DNA from: Niallia nealsonii
GTDB taxonomy: Bacteria; Bacillota; Bacilli; Bacillales; Cytobacillaceae
Reading direction: 5' to 3'
DNA: 64,000 nucleotides
Assembly: GCF_002835805.1 (NCBI RefSeq)
Contig: NZ_PISE01000013.1
Location: 1 to 64,000 of the forward strand
Made by a program: the position numbers and the translations under genes. The notes under the pieces are model-generated. The model did not search any database. It worked only from the letters and a program-made list of their open reading frames with translations, and was not told where the DNA came from. How positions within the stretch are numbered: position 1 is the stretch's first letter; each line of letters starts with the position of its first letter. Positions 39,341 through 50,127 of the stretch are shown here, in pieces.

Positions 39341-39524
39341 TTTTGGAGAGGACGGCGAATAACCACAAAATGACCGCCGGAGAAGTAACCGTAAAAGAGC
39401 CTGATGAAAAAATGTCCTTTTACTGCTAAAAAGGGGGATACACTTAGAATGCCTGTTCTTTTCCTTTCTGTTATTGCTGCGTTATAATAAGAAAAAAGAT
39501 GCGAGTGATAAGAAGGTGTTAGTA

Positions 39525-40817
39525 ATGAACGGTGAGCCACTTGCTTATCGAATGCGGCCAACAACACTTGAAGAAATCGTTGGTCAAAAAGATGTTATTG
39601 GAAAGCAAACAACTTTATATAAAATGATCAAAAACGGCCATGTTCCATCCATGCTTTTGTATGGGGAACCTGGAATCGGAAAAACATCGATAGCGTTTGC
39701 TATTGCAGGTACAACCAATCTACCTTTTATTGCATTAAATGCAACAACCGCAGGCAAAAAAGATGTAGAACATGTAGTGGACGAAGCGAGATTAACGGGA
39801 AAAGTGATTTTATTCTTAGATGAAATCCATCGTTTTAATAAAGCTCAACAAGATTATTTGCTGCCACATGTGGAGCGTGGAGATATTGTATTAATAGGTG
39901 CGACGACGGAAAATCCTTTTCATGACGTAAATCCGGCGATTAGAAGCAGATGCGGACAAATAAAGCAATTAACCCGTCTAATTGCTCAAGATATTGAAGA
40001 ATTATTGCATCGGGCCATAAATGAAAAAGAAAAAGGTCTAGGAAATCTTCAAATAGAAATAACAGAGAAGCAAATAAAAAGTATTGCAGCAGGTACGAAC
40101 GGAGATGCGAGAAAATCTTTAACCCTGCTTGAGTCGATCGTATATTCTTCTGACAAAAAAGGGGAAGTTTTTATAGTGACAGATGAAACGGTGGAACAAA
40201 TGATTGATAAAGTAGGAGTCTATGGAGATAAAAAAGGCTCTCATTTTTATAATCTATTATCCAGCTTGCAAAAAAGCATTAGAGGAAGCGATGTAGATGC
40301 AGCCCTTTATTATTTAGCCCATTTAATTGAAACAGGAGACTTAGTGGCGCTTAACCGCAGATTACTAGTAATTGCTTATGAAGATATTGGTCTTGCTAAC
40401 ACTTCTGTAGGAAATAATGTTTTAGCAGCGGTTACGGCAAGCGAGAGACTTGGACTGCCAGAAGCGAGAATTCCACTAGCTGTAGCTGTTGTGGAAATGT
40501 GCTTATCTTCTAAATCCAATTCTGCTTATCTTGCATTAGATAAAGCAATTGCTGCAATTCGTGCAGGAAATGTGGGGGAAATTCCTATGCATCTTAGAGA
40601 TGGACATTATCAAGGAGCCAAAGCATTGGGACATGTTGGCTACGTTTACCCACATGATTTTCCAATCGGAACATTTGGGGGTTGGGTAAATCAACAGTAT
40701 TTGCCAGAAAATATAGTGGGCACACAGTTTTATATGCCAATAGAAGCTGGAGAAGAAAAAAAACTTGGGGCTATTTATGAAAAGTTAGCAAGATTTCGTC
40801 AAGAAAAACAGGAATAA
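39525..40817 (+). CDS. rarA: Replication-associated AAA+ ATPase RarA (MgsA/YrvN)
   Basis: RarA acts at stalled replication forks. The 430-residue protein has Walker A GEPGIGKTS, Walker B LFLDEIHRFNKAQQD, sensor 1 GATTENPF, and the C-terminal MgsA tetramerisation domain (RGSDVDAALYYLAHLIETGD, HLRDGHYQGAK). ATG at 39525 fits homologues (MNGEPLAYRMRPTTLEEIVGQ) and has AAGGTG upstream. A TATAAT at 39483-39488 may be its promoter. In B. subtilis rarA lies next to yrvM; here the ABC cluster separates them. Confidence 0.94.
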   Translation: MNGEPLAYRMRPTTLEEIVGQKDVIGKQTTLYKMIKNGHVPSMLLYGEPGIGKTSIAFAIAGTTNLPFIALNATTAGKKDVEHVVDEARLTGKVILFLDEIHRFNKAQQDYLLPHVERGDIVLIGATTENPFHDVNPAIRSRCGQIKQLTRLIAQDIEELLHRAINEKEKGLGNLQIEITEKQIKSIAAGTNGDARKSLTLLESIVYSSDKKGEVFIVTDETVEQMIDKVGVYGDKKGSHFYNLLSSLQKSIRGSDVDAALYYLAHLIETGDLVALNRRLLVIAYEDIGLANTSVGNNVLAAVTASERLGLPEARIPLAVAVVEMCLSSKSNSAYLALDKAIAAIRAGNVGEIPMHLRDGHYQGAKALGHVGYVYPHDFPIGTFGGWVNQQYLPENIVGTQFYMPIEAGEEKKLGAIYEKLARFRQEKQE

Positions 40818-40934
40818 TCTTAGAAAAAAGCGCTGCTAGACAAACGATGGGACTGCTCTTAAAAGGACAGGCCCGTTTTATTGTGCAAGAAGAAAAATGA
40901 GAAGCATAAACAAAATTAATAGAGGTGAAAAAGG

Positions 40935-42047
40935 ATGAAGATAGACAAAGTAATTATCGACCATATAAAAATGCCTTTAGTGCACCCATTTGAAACAAGT
41001 TTTGGCAGAATGGTCGAGAAAGATTTTCTTGTTATTCAAATGTATAGTGGCGAATATATCGGCTATGGGGAGTCAGTAGCGCTCCCAGATCCCACTTATA
41101 CAGAAGAAACCACTGGAACGATTTCCTATATGCTCGATCAATTTCTAATCCCATTATTGTTCCGCAATACAATTAATCATCCAGATGATATAACAACGAT
41201 TTTTGCTCCCATCCGAAGAAATAATATGGCAAAAGCAGCGTTAGAAGGTGCAGTTTGGGATCTTCACAGTAAACAAAAAGGCATATCCTTAGCAACAGCT
41301 CTTGGCGGAAGCCGAAAAGAAATTGATGTTGGAGTCAGCATCGGCATTGAAAAGTCGATAGAGGATCTTCTCGGAAAGGTAGAACAATTTCTGCATGAAG
41401 GGTATAAAAAAATTAAAGTGAAAATTAAACCAGATTATGATATAGAACCGTTGCAAAAAATCAGAGAGCGATTTGGATATAATATTCCGTTAATGGCTGA
41501 TGCAAATTCAGCATATACTTTACAAGATACAAATAAATTGCAAAAACTAGATCCGTTAAAATTGCTGATGATTGAACAGCCTTTAGGATTTGATGATATT
41601 GTGGACCATGCGAAACTGCAAAAACAGCTGACAACACCTATTTGTTTAGATGAAAGCATCAATTCGGCAGAAGATGCTCGCAAAGCAATTGAGTTAGGAA
41701 GCTGCCAAATTATTAATATTAAGATTGGCAGGGTAGGGGGATTGTCTGAAGCAAAAAAAATCCACGATCTGTGTGCCAAAAATAATATTCCGGTTTGGTG
41801 TGGGGGAATGTTAGAGGGGGGCATTGGTCGTGCCCATAATATTGCGATTACATCTTTAGCCAATTTTACTATTGCAGGAGATACATCTGCATCAAACAGA
41901 TATTGGCATGAAGATATCATTTATCCAGAAGTAGTTCTATCAAAACCAGGAACGATACAAGTTCCAGCTGCTCCAGGAATTGGCTATGAACTAAAGGGAG
42001 ACAGCATAAAAAAATATCGAATAAGCAGAAAAATATATGAAAATTAG
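40935..42047 (+). CDS. N-acylamino acid racemase / o-succinylbenzoate synthase (enolase superfamily)
   Basis: A 370-residue enolase-superfamily enzyme. The KIKVKIKP catalytic Lys motif (about 155-162), metal ligands in MADANSAY, IEQPL and CLDES, and the second Lys in IINIKIGRVGG are all present, as is WCGGMLEGGIGRAHN. Bacillus and Geobacillus relatives are promiscuous NSAR/OSBS enzymes. No men genes are near, and the next gene is an M20 deacylase, so racemising N-acylated amino acids is the likelier role. An unlinked menC copy elsewhere would support this. Confidence 0.85.
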   Translation: MKIDKVIIDHIKMPLVHPFETSFGRMVEKDFLVIQMYSGEYIGYGESVALPDPTYTEETTGTISYMLDQFLIPLLFRNTINHPDDITTIFAPIRRNNMAKAALEGAVWDLHSKQKGISLATALGGSRKEIDVGVSIGIEKSIEDLLGKVEQFLHEGYKKIKVKIKPDYDIEPLQKIRERFGYNIPLMADANSAYTLQDTNKLQKLDPLKLLMIEQPLGFDDIVDHAKLQKQLTTPICLDESINSAEDARKAIELGSCQIINIKIGRVGGLSEAKKIHDLCAKNNIPVWCGGMLEGGIGRAHNIAITSLANFTIAGDTSASNRYWHEDIIYPEVVLSKPGTIQVPAAPGIGYELKGDSIKKYRISRKIYEN

Positions 42048-42145
42048 ATGATGTTTGTGATTTTTGGAAGAAAGGCAAAATCAATAAGTTTTCCATAAAA
42101 TTAAAATCAAAAGGTACACGATATAAAAGAAGGAGGAGGTGGATA

Positions 42146-43288
42146 ATGCAAGAAAAAATACATGCTTTAGTGGACAGCTATGAAAAAGAAGTGAAAGAAA
42201 TGTATCATTATTTGCACCAAAATGGGGAAATTAGCTGGGAAGAGAAACAAACAACGGATTTTATATGTAAGCAGCTTAAACAACTGCAAATACCATATAC
42301 TCGTTTTTCTGATCAAACGGGAGTAATTGGCTACTTTGGCAAAAAAGAAGAAGGACCTGTTGTCGGATTAAGAACAGATATGGATGCATTATGGCAAAAT
42401 GTGAATGGCACCTGGAAGGCAAACCATTCCTGCGGACATGATGGGCATATGACGATTTTAATATTTGCATTAAAATGTTTAAAAGAATTAGGCATAGAAC
42501 CAAAAGGGCTAATTAAAAGTATTTTTCAGCCTGCAGAAGAAACTGGAGGAGGAGCTCTATCTTTATTAAGGAAAGGCGTAATCGATGATATCGATTATTT
42601 GTTAGGACTTCATGTAAGGCCTATTCAAGAAATGAGGTTTCCAAACTGCTCTGCCGCTATTTATCATGGTGCTTCGACTATTTTAAAAGGAAGAATATTT
42701 GGCATGCAAGCACATGCTGCACGCCATCATTTAGGAGTGAATGTCATTGATAGCTTATCTTTAATTAATGCGACAATCCGGTCGATTCCAATTAATCCAG
42801 CAGTTCCCTCTACCATTAAAATGACATATGCACAAGCAGGAGGGAAAAACTTTAATATAATTCCTGATTATGGAGAATTCGGCATTGATATAAGGGCGCA
42901 AACGAATGAAGCAATGCAGGAGCTGCTGAAAAAGCTGAAAAAAGCAATTATAAATGCGGGAGAAGCAAATGGTGCAAAGGTAGAGATGGAGATTCTTGCT
43001 GAAATGGTAGCCGCAATCCCTAATCCAGCGATGGAAAAAATTGCAGCAGAAAGCATCGTTGAAATGCTTGGAGACGATAATCTAGTTCTGCCGCCAGTAA
43101 CGCCAGGCGGAGAAGATTTTCATTTTTATTATCACCATAAAAGAAAGCTTAAAGCTACTATGATTGGGTTAGGAAGCGACTTGCAGCCAGGTCTTCATCA
43201 TCCTAATATGTCTTTTAATTTAGATAGTTTGTTAAATGGAATTAAAATAATGGTGCTTGCTACAATCAAGCTGCTCCAAAATCCATAA
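42146..43288 (+). CDS. M20 family N-acylamino acid amidohydrolase
   Basis: A 380-residue M20D peptidase-like deacylase. Metal-binding motifs GLRTDMDAL, SCGHDGHM, QPAEETGGGA (catalytic Glu), LGLHVRP and a late TPGGEDFHFY are visible, with the dimerisation lid domain around 180-290. AGGAGGAGG precedes the ATG. Paired with the racemase upstream it could hydrolyse the L-N-acyl (for example N-succinyl) amino acid, completing D-to-L conversion; the acyltransferase of the known Geobacillus pathway is not in this window. Confidence 0.83.
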   Translation: MQEKIHALVDSYEKEVKEMYHYLHQNGEISWEEKQTTDFICKQLKQLQIPYTRFSDQTGVIGYFGKKEEGPVVGLRTDMDALWQNVNGTWKANHSCGHDGHMTILIFALKCLKELGIEPKGLIKSIFQPAEETGGGALSLLRKGVIDDIDYLLGLHVRPIQEMRFPNCSAAIYHGASTILKGRIFGMQAHAARHHLGVNVIDSLSLINATIRSIPINPAVPSTIKMTYAQAGGKNFNIIPDYGEFGIDIRAQTNEAMQELLKKLKKAIINAGEANGAKVEMEILAEMVAAIPNPAMEKIAAESIVEMLGDDNLVLPPVTPGGEDFHFYYHHKRKLKATMIGLGSDLQPGLHHPNMSFNLDSLLNGIKIMVLATIKLLQNP

Positions 43289-43317
43289 GGCAAAAGAAAA
43301 CGATACATAGAGTAAAG

Positions 43318-43351
43318 AAAGCTGTCTTAATTTTGGCAGCTTTGTTTTATT
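43318..43351 (+). terminator. Probable terminator after the M20 gene
   Basis: AAAGCTG (43318-43324) pairs with CAGCTTT (43337-43343), followed by GTTTTATTTT. Confidence 0.6.
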
Positions 43352-43497
43352 TTAAGTAAGCATTCCATAAAAGAATGCTCTTAAAAAGACAATAATAACA
43401 TAAATGTGATATCCTATTAAATAGATTGGAAATACTATAAGAGAAAAAGTATATTTTATTGCCATAATATAAGGGGACCGCAAATAATGTCGAATTA

Positions 43498-43600
43498 TGG
43501 TATAATCGTGGTTGCCTCTTTTCGTTATATAAAAAAATTATCACAAGGGACTAAAGTGGTTGATCAATAGGCAGGACCCTTATTGGAAAAAAATAGAGTC
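43498..43600 (+). promoter_or_regulatory. Extended -10 promoter and short leader upstream of cymR
   Basis: TGGTATAAT (43498-43506) is a textbook extended -10; a matching -35 is not evident. Downstream, GGTTGCCT (43510-43517) can pair with AGGCAGGACC (43570-43579) allowing a two-base bulge, with AAGGG/CCCTT pairing alternatives. A 250-bp R2 repeat lies between this and cymR, about 400 bp away. Confidence 0.5.
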
Positions 43601-43610
43601 ATTTACTAGT

Positions 43611-43853
43611 TTATAGAAAAAGGCTGTTTTCGTAAACTTTGTTGCTTTTAAAGGAGTAGGTTGATTTTCATTGCAGGCTGCTCGCTTTCCGTGGGGCGGG
43701 CGGTGAGCCTCCTCAGGCTGTGCCTGCGGGGTCTCACCTATTCCGCTAATCCCACAGGAGCTCGCACCTTTCACTCCAATCCACCTGTTTTAACAATGGA
43801 TTTACTCATGGAAACGATCCGAAAAACAACCATCTTTTAGAAAACAGTCATAG
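43611..43853 (+). repeat. Intergenic palindromic repeat, family R2 (copy 4)
   Basis: Left end AAGGCTGTTTTCGTAAAC, core CTCGCTTTCCGTGGGGC and ATCCCACAGGAGCTCGCAC, right end TTAGAAAACAGTCAT. This is the longest and most GC-rich copy and shows end type GGCTGTTTTC. Confidence 0.8.
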
Positions 43854-43895
43854 AAAAATATTTGTATACTTAATGAAAATAAAGGGGGAATAGTG

Positions 43896-44318
43896 ATGAA
43901 AATCTCAACAAAAGGTCGTTACGGATTAACCATCATGATGGAACTTGCAAAAAAACATGGTGAAGGACCAATCTCACTTAAAACAATTGCGCAATCTAAT
44001 AATTTATCTGAACATTATTTGGAACAATTAGTTGCACCATTGCGAAATGCAGGGTTTGTCAGAAGCATTAGAGGAGCATACGGGGGATATGTTTTAGGAG
44101 ATGATCCGGAGAAGATTACTGCTGGAGACATCATCCGAACATTAGAAGGTCCAATTAGTCCTGTAGAAGGATTAGAAGATGAAGAACCAGCAAAAAAAGC
44201 TCTATGGATGAAAATTAGAGATGCCGTAAAAGATGTATTAGATGGCACAACGATTAAGGATTTAGCGAATTATAAAGAAGATGGAAATATGCCAGATTCT
44301 TATATGTTTTATATTTAA
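43896..44318 (+). CDS. cymR: Cysteine metabolism repressor CymR (Rrf2 family)
   Basis: CymR, with CysK as partner, represses cystine uptake and sulfur assimilation genes. The 140-residue protein has the Rrf2 winged helix (MKISTKGRYGLTIMMELAKK, SLKTIAQSNNLSEHYLEQLV, GFVRSIRGAYGGYVLG) and the GDIIRTLEGPISPVE region. It lacks the Fe-S cysteines of IscR. ATG at 43896 is preferred to GTG at 43893, with GGGGGAA upstream. The next gene uses cysteine as sulfur donor. Confidence 0.95.
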   Translation: MKISTKGRYGLTIMMELAKKHGEGPISLKTIAQSNNLSEHYLEQLVAPLRNAGFVRSIRGAYGGYVLGDDPEKITAGDIIRTLEGPISPVEGLEDEEPAKKALWMKIRDAVKDVLDGTTIKDLANYKEDGNMPDSYMFYI

Positions 44319-44391
44319 GTATTGGCGACAATTAATCATTGTGATAGTTTATGCAAAATGTAAGTCTAATTATATATAGTAGGTGAATGAA

Positions 44392-45534
44392 TTGAAAAAA
44401 ATTTACCTGGATCATGCGGCAACAGCCCCTATGCATCCAAAAGTAATTGATAGAATGCATCAAGTGATGAACACTGTTTTTGGAAATCCATCGAGCATTC
44501 ATTCATATGGTCGTGAAGCAAGAAATATTGTCGATAAAGCAAGAGATACTTTTGCCCAAAGCATTGGAGCACAAAGTACAGAGATTGTATTTACAAGCGG
44601 CGGAACGGAAGCAGATAATCATGCCATTTTTGGCGTTGCTGAAAGTTTAAAGCATAAAGGCAAACATATTATTACTTCGCAAATTGAACATCATGCTGTT
44701 TTGCATGCATGTGAACAATTAGAGAAAAACGGCTATGAAGTAACGTATTTGCCTGTTAATGAGTTTGGAATAATTAATATGGAAGATTTTGCACATGCAT
44801 TGCGAGAAGATACAATCCTTGTTACGATAATGTATGGAAACAATGAAGTAGGCAGTCTGCAGCCAATTACAGAAATTGGAGAAATGCTGAAAAATCATCA
44901 AGCCGTTTTTCATACAGATGCTGTACAGGCATATGGTTTAGAGGAAATTAATGTGAAAAAACAGCATATTAATTTATTGAGTGTATCTTCCCATAAAATA
45001 AATGGTCCAAAAGGAATTGGATTTTTATATATTGAAAATGGCATTAGCCTATCTCCTCGTCTGTACGGGGGCGAACAGGAACGCAAGCGCAGAGCAGGAA
45101 CAGAAAATGTTCCTGCAGTAGCAGGATTTCAGACAGCAGTGGAAATTGCGGAAGCAGAACGGGAGCAGAAAAGAGCATTGTTTACTCGATATAAAGAAAT
45201 TCTCTTTAAGCAACTAGACTCACAACAAATAGAATATGTGCCAAACGGATTAGTTGATAAATCCCTCCCACATGTTTTAAACTTAAGCTTTCCCGGAACA
45301 AATGTGGAGGCAATGCTAGTGAATTTAGATTTAGCAGGAATTGCGGTATCAAGCGGTTCTGCATGTACGGCAGGTTCTGTTGATCCATCACATGTACTTG
45401 TGAGTATGTTTGGAGAAAACTCAGAGAGAACACAAAATTCGATTCGTTTTAGTTTCGGTTTAAATAATACGGTAGAACAAATAACAAAAGCCGGTCAAGA
45501 ATTAGGGAAAATAGTACAAAGATTAACAAGATAA
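44392..45534 (+). CDS. iscS: Cysteine desulfurase (YrvO) supplying sulfur for tRNA thiolation
   Basis: PLP enzyme that takes sulfur from cysteine and, with MnmA, supports 2-thiouridine formation. The 380-residue protein has IYLDHAATAPMHP, TSGGTEADNHAI, the PLP Lys in SSHKINGPKG, and the active Cys loop SGSACTAGSVDPSHVL. TTG at 44392 fits homologues and is spaced correctly from AGGTGA; a GTG at 44383 overlaps that site. mnmA follows 75 bp later. Confidence 0.94.
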   Translation: MKKIYLDHAATAPMHPKVIDRMHQVMNTVFGNPSSIHSYGREARNIVDKARDTFAQSIGAQSTEIVFTSGGTEADNHAIFGVAESLKHKGKHIITSQIEHHAVLHACEQLEKNGYEVTYLPVNEFGIINMEDFAHALREDTILVTIMYGNNEVGSLQPITEIGEMLKNHQAVFHTDAVQAYGLEEINVKKQHINLLSVSSHKINGPKGIGFLYIENGISLSPRLYGGEQERKRRAGTENVPAVAGFQTAVEIAEAEREQKRALFTRYKEILFKQLDSQQIEYVPNGLVDKSLPHVLNLSFPGTNVEAMLVNLDLAGIAVSSGSACTAGSVDPSHVLVSMFGENSERTQNSIRFSFGLNNTVEQITKAGQELGKIVQRLTR

Positions 45535-45594
45535 AAGGCAGAACTTGATTACTCTACTGTAAATTTCCCTATAGAAGGACGGAAAAAGATATAG

Positions 45595-46725
<1,131 letters not shown>

Positions 46726-46727
46726 AT

Positions 46728-46841
46728 ATTTTTAAAGAAATATTAAAGGCTAGTCCTGATTTATATCCTGAAGATGCAATTGCTTTTGAGGAAAATTCTG
46801 GGCTGGCATTTAGTGTTTCTTTTTTTTGTAAGAGATGCTAA
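46728..46841 (+). pseudogene. Remnant of a HAD-family phosphatase (beta-phosphoglucomutase-like)
   Basis: The frame just after mnmA reads IFKEILKASPDLYPEDAIAFEENSG. The DLYPEDAIAFEEN part matches the block before and around motif III of HAD phosphatases (usual form PEEAIAFEDS), with the key Asp changed to Glu. The frame has no start, stops after about 38 codons and has no flanking HAD sequence. It looks like a scar of a deleted gene. Recognised by motif only. Confidence 0.4.
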
Positions 46842-46939
46842 TAACAGATGATATGATAAAATGATTTTTGGCTAGTTGGAAAATGCATCGTAAAAGGAAG
46901 TGAATAACGAGGCGATAGAGGTAGCCAGAAGGATAAATA

Positions 46940-46948
46940 TGCTATAAT
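46940..46948 (+). promoter_or_regulatory. Extended -10 promoter for yrrB
   Basis: TGCTATAAT at 46940-46948, about 26 bp before the yrrB start. No good -35 at the usual distance. Confidence 0.5.
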
Positions 46949-46974
46949 TTGTACATAGAAATGGAGTGTTTTAA

Positions 46975-47625
46975 GTGGAAAATAATGAATTGGGTATTCA
47001 ATATATGCAAGAAGGAAAATGGGAAGAAGCAGCAAAAGTATTTATGGAAGAGATTGAAAAAGCTCCCAATAACCCTGTGTCCTACATTAACTTCGGCAAC
47101 GTCTTATCGGCATTAGGAGATCAGGAAAGAGCCTTAACTTTTTATAAAAAAGCAATAGAAATAGATGGAAATGCTGCTGCTGCTTATTATAGTGCAGGAA
47201 ATGTTTATTTTGAGCAGGAACAGTTGATAGAAGCAAAAGAGATGTTTGAAGCAGCTATTAATAAAGGGTTGGAAAATAGTGATACTTTTTTTATGCTAGG
47301 ACTGACATTGATTGGACTAGAACAGTCAACATTTGCAATTCCTTATCTGCAGCGAGCGGTAGAATTAAATGACAAGGATGCAGAGGCGTATTTTCAGCTA
47401 GGTCTATGCCTTGCACAAGCTGAATACATCGATGAAGCAATTGAACAATTTAACCGCTGTGTTCAAATAGATGAGTTCCATGCAGATGCTTATTACAATT
47501 TAGGGGTTGCATATGGATTTAAAGAGCAAGGAGAGCATGCAATGGACATGTTTGATAAAGCATTAGCCATTCAGCCAGATCATATGCTTGCAGGATACGG
47601 AAAAAAAATTCTAGAAGCAGAATAA
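46975..47625 (+). CDS. yrrB: TPR repeat protein YrrB
   Basis: A 216-residue protein made of about six tetratricopeptide repeats (for example NPVSYINFGNVLSALGDQERAL, AAAYYSAGNVYFEQEQLIEA, ADAYYNLGVAYGFKEQGEHA). TPR units mediate protein contacts; no partner is known with certainty. GTG at 46975 follows GGAGTG. The position between mnmA and recD2 is as in B. subtilis. Confidence 0.92.
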   Translation: MENNELGIQYMQEGKWEEAAKVFMEEIEKAPNNPVSYINFGNVLSALGDQERALTFYKKAIEIDGNAAAAYYSAGNVYFEQEQLIEAKEMFEAAINKGLENSDTFFMLGLTLIGLEQSTFAIPYLQRAVELNDKDAEAYFQLGLCLAQAEYIDEAIEQFNRCVQIDEFHADAYYNLGVAYGFKEQGEHAMDMFDKALAIQPDHMLAGYGKKILEAE

Positions 47626-47688
47626 ATTTGTTTTATAGACCAAAATAGAAGAAATCTAAAAATCATTAAATAGAAAGGAGGGAGAAGA

Positions 47689-50127
47689 TTGAAAGAACAA
47701 GAATCATTGGATCTTTTTAAAGAAGAGCCTACTTATGTAAAAGGACATCATCTTGTCACGATTTTTTATAATGAACAAAATTTGTATACGGTCATGAGAA
47801 TCAGGATCGAAGAAACAAATGCTAATTATGAAGATAAAGAAGCGGTTATTACAGGGTATTTGCCTAAAATTCATGAACAGGAAACATATTGTTTTTTTGG
47901 GGATTTTAAAGAACATCCGAAATTTGGCAAACAATTTATTGTGACATCCTTTCGCAAAGAAATGCCTCAGACAAAACAGGGGATTATTACTTACCTATCT
48001 AGTGATTTGTTTAAAGGAATCGGCGTTAAAACAGCAGAAAGCATTGTGGACACCCTTGGAGAAAATTCGATATCACGGATTTTAAGCAAGCCATCATTGC
48101 TTGAAACAGTGCCCAAACTCCCTCCAGACAAAGCTAAATCTGTATATGACACATTAATGAAGCACCAAGGGCTGGAACAAGCGATGATTGCACTAAATGA
48201 ATATGGGTTTGGTCCACAGCTTTCGATGAAAATATACCAAACCTATAAAGAAACGACTTTGGATATTATTCAAAATAATCCATATCAATTAGTAGAAGAT
48301 GTAGAAGGAATTGGTTTTGGAAGAGCCGATGATTTAGGATCACAGTTAGGTTTGACAGGTAATCACCCAGATCGATTAAAGGCAGGCTGCTTTTATATTT
48401 TAGAATTAGCCAGTCAGCAAGCAGGCCATGTTTATTTAGATCTACAGGTTTTGCTTGAGAAAGTGAAAGATCTTTTAGAAGAAAATAAGAAAGAAGAAAT
48501 TGAGTTTTCAAGCATTGCAGAGCAGATTATTCAATTAGAAGAAGAAGGGAAAATAATCGGAGAAGAGAAAAAGGTTTATCTCCCTTCTCTCTATTTTTCC
48601 GAAAAAGGACTTGTTCGCAATATTAAACGAATCCTTGATCAAACAGAATATAAAGACCAATTTCCTGAATCGGAATTTTTATTAGCATTAGGAGATTTAG
48701 AGGATCGTCTTGGTGTACAATACGCTCCATCGCAAAAAGAAGCGATTCAAACAGCTTTAATGTCGCCGATGCTGATGTTAACAGGGGGTCCTGGTACAGG
48801 GAAAACAACGGTAATTAAAGGGATCGTGGAGCTTTATGGAGAGTTGCATGGATGTTCATTAGATTCAAGCATGTATAAAAAAGAAGAAGTATTCCCATTT
48901 GTACTGGCTGCGCCAACTGGTCGAGCAGCAAAAAGAATGACAGAATCGACAGGGCTTCCTGCTGTGACTATTCACCGTTTATTAGGGTGGAATGGTTCCG
49001 GTGGATTTGACCGTGATGAAGATAATCCTCTTTCTGGGAAAATTTTAATTGTAGATGAAACTTCTATGGTAGATATTTGGCTTGCTCATCAATTATTTAA
49101 GGCAGTGCCAGAGCATATGCAAGTAATCCTTGTAGGCGATGAAGACCAGTTGCCGTCTGTTGGTCCAGGACAAGTGCTAAAAGATCTGCTTGCCTCTGAA
49201 TGCATTCCAACAGTAAGATTAACTGATATTTACCGTCAGGCAGAAGGGTCTTCCATTATTGAACTTGCCCATGAAATCAAAAAGGGGGGCTTGCCTGAAA
49301 ATCTTACTATGCAGCAAAATGACCGCTCTTTTATTAAATGCACACAAGGACAAATTGGAGAAGCAATCAAAAAGGTAGTTTTAAATGCGAAGAAAAAAGG
49401 ATATGCACCAATGGATATCCAAGTGCTCGCACCTATGTACCGTGGACCTGCGGGAATTGATCGGATGAATGTTATTTTGCAAGAAATATTAAATCCAAAC
49501 TCAGAGGGCAGAAGAAAAGAATTAAAGTTTGGCGAGGTTGTATACCGAATTGGCGATAAAGTACTGCAGCTTGTTAATCAGCCAGAAAACCATGTATATA
49601 ATGGGGATATGGGAGAGATTGTCTCTATCTTTTATGCAAAAGAAAATACAGAAAAGCAAGATATGATTGTTGTTTCTTTTGATGGAATCGAAACGACTTA
49701 TACGAGACAAGATTTGCATCAGATCACCCATGCTTTTTGCTGTTCTGTCCATAAATCACAAGGAAGCGAGTTTCCAATTGTTATTATGCCGATTGTAAAA
49801 AGCTATTACCGTATGTTGAGAAGAAATTTAATTTACACGGGAATTACAAGAAGCAAGCAATTTTTAATTTTACTTGGTGAAGTGGAAGCAATGGAGATTG
49901 GCGTAAAGCGCAATGATGAATTGTTAAGGCAAACGACATTGCAAGAGAAATTAAAAGAAATATTATCTGATTCTGAAGGTCCCCCAGTAGAAATTAAAAT
50001 GGAGGAAGCAGAAGAGGAAGAGATTTCTTTATTATACACCGATCGAATGAATGAAATAGATCCATTAATCGGCATGGAAAACGTTACACCGTATGACTTT
50101 ATGGAAAAGGATGGAGATTATCCTTGA
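47689..50127 (+). CDS. recD2: RecD2 DNA helicase (YrrC)
   Basis: RecD2 is a 5'-3' SF1B helicase linked to replication-fork progress and repair in bacteria without RecBCD. The 812-residue protein has an N-terminal OB and helix-hairpin-helix part (about 1-330), Walker A GGPGTGKTT near 367, Walker B VDETSMVD, the VGDEDQLPSVGPG motif, YRQAEGS, and the C-terminal UvrD-like HKSQGSEF motif. TTG at 47689 follows AAAGGAGGG. Long RecD2 rather than short RecD is clear. Confidence 0.96.
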   Translation: MKEQESLDLFKEEPTYVKGHHLVTIFYNEQNLYTVMRIRIEETNANYEDKEAVITGYLPKIHEQETYCFFGDFKEHPKFGKQFIVTSFRKEMPQTKQGIITYLSSDLFKGIGVKTAESIVDTLGENSISRILSKPSLLETVPKLPPDKAKSVYDTLMKHQGLEQAMIALNEYGFGPQLSMKIYQTYKETTLDIIQNNPYQLVEDVEGIGFGRADDLGSQLGLTGNHPDRLKAGCFYILELASQQAGHVYLDLQVLLEKVKDLLEENKKEEIEFSSIAEQIIQLEEEGKIIGEEKKVYLPSLYFSEKGLVRNIKRILDQTEYKDQFPESEFLLALGDLEDRLGVQYAPSQKEAIQTALMSPMLMLTGGPGTGKTTVIKGIVELYGELHGCSLDSSMYKKEEVFPFVLAAPTGRAAKRMTESTGLPAVTIHRLLGWNGSGGFDRDEDNPLSGKILIVDETSMVDIWLAHQLFKAVPEHMQVILVGDEDQLPSVGPGQVLKDLLASECIPTVRLTDIYRQAEGSSIIELAHEIKKGGLPENLTMQQNDRSFIKCTQGQIGEAIKKVVLNAKKKGYAPMDIQVLAPMYRGPAGIDRMNVILQEILNPNSEGRRKELKFGEVVYRIGDKVLQLVNQPENHVYNGDMGEIVSIFYAKENTEKQDMIVVSFDGIETTYTRQDLHQITHAFCCSVHKSQGSEFPIVIMPIVKSYYRMLRRNLIYTGITRSKQFLILLGEVEAMEIGVKRNDELLRQTTLQEKLKEILSDSEGPPVEIKMEEAEEEEISLLYTDRMNEIDPLIGMENVTPYDFMEKDGDYP

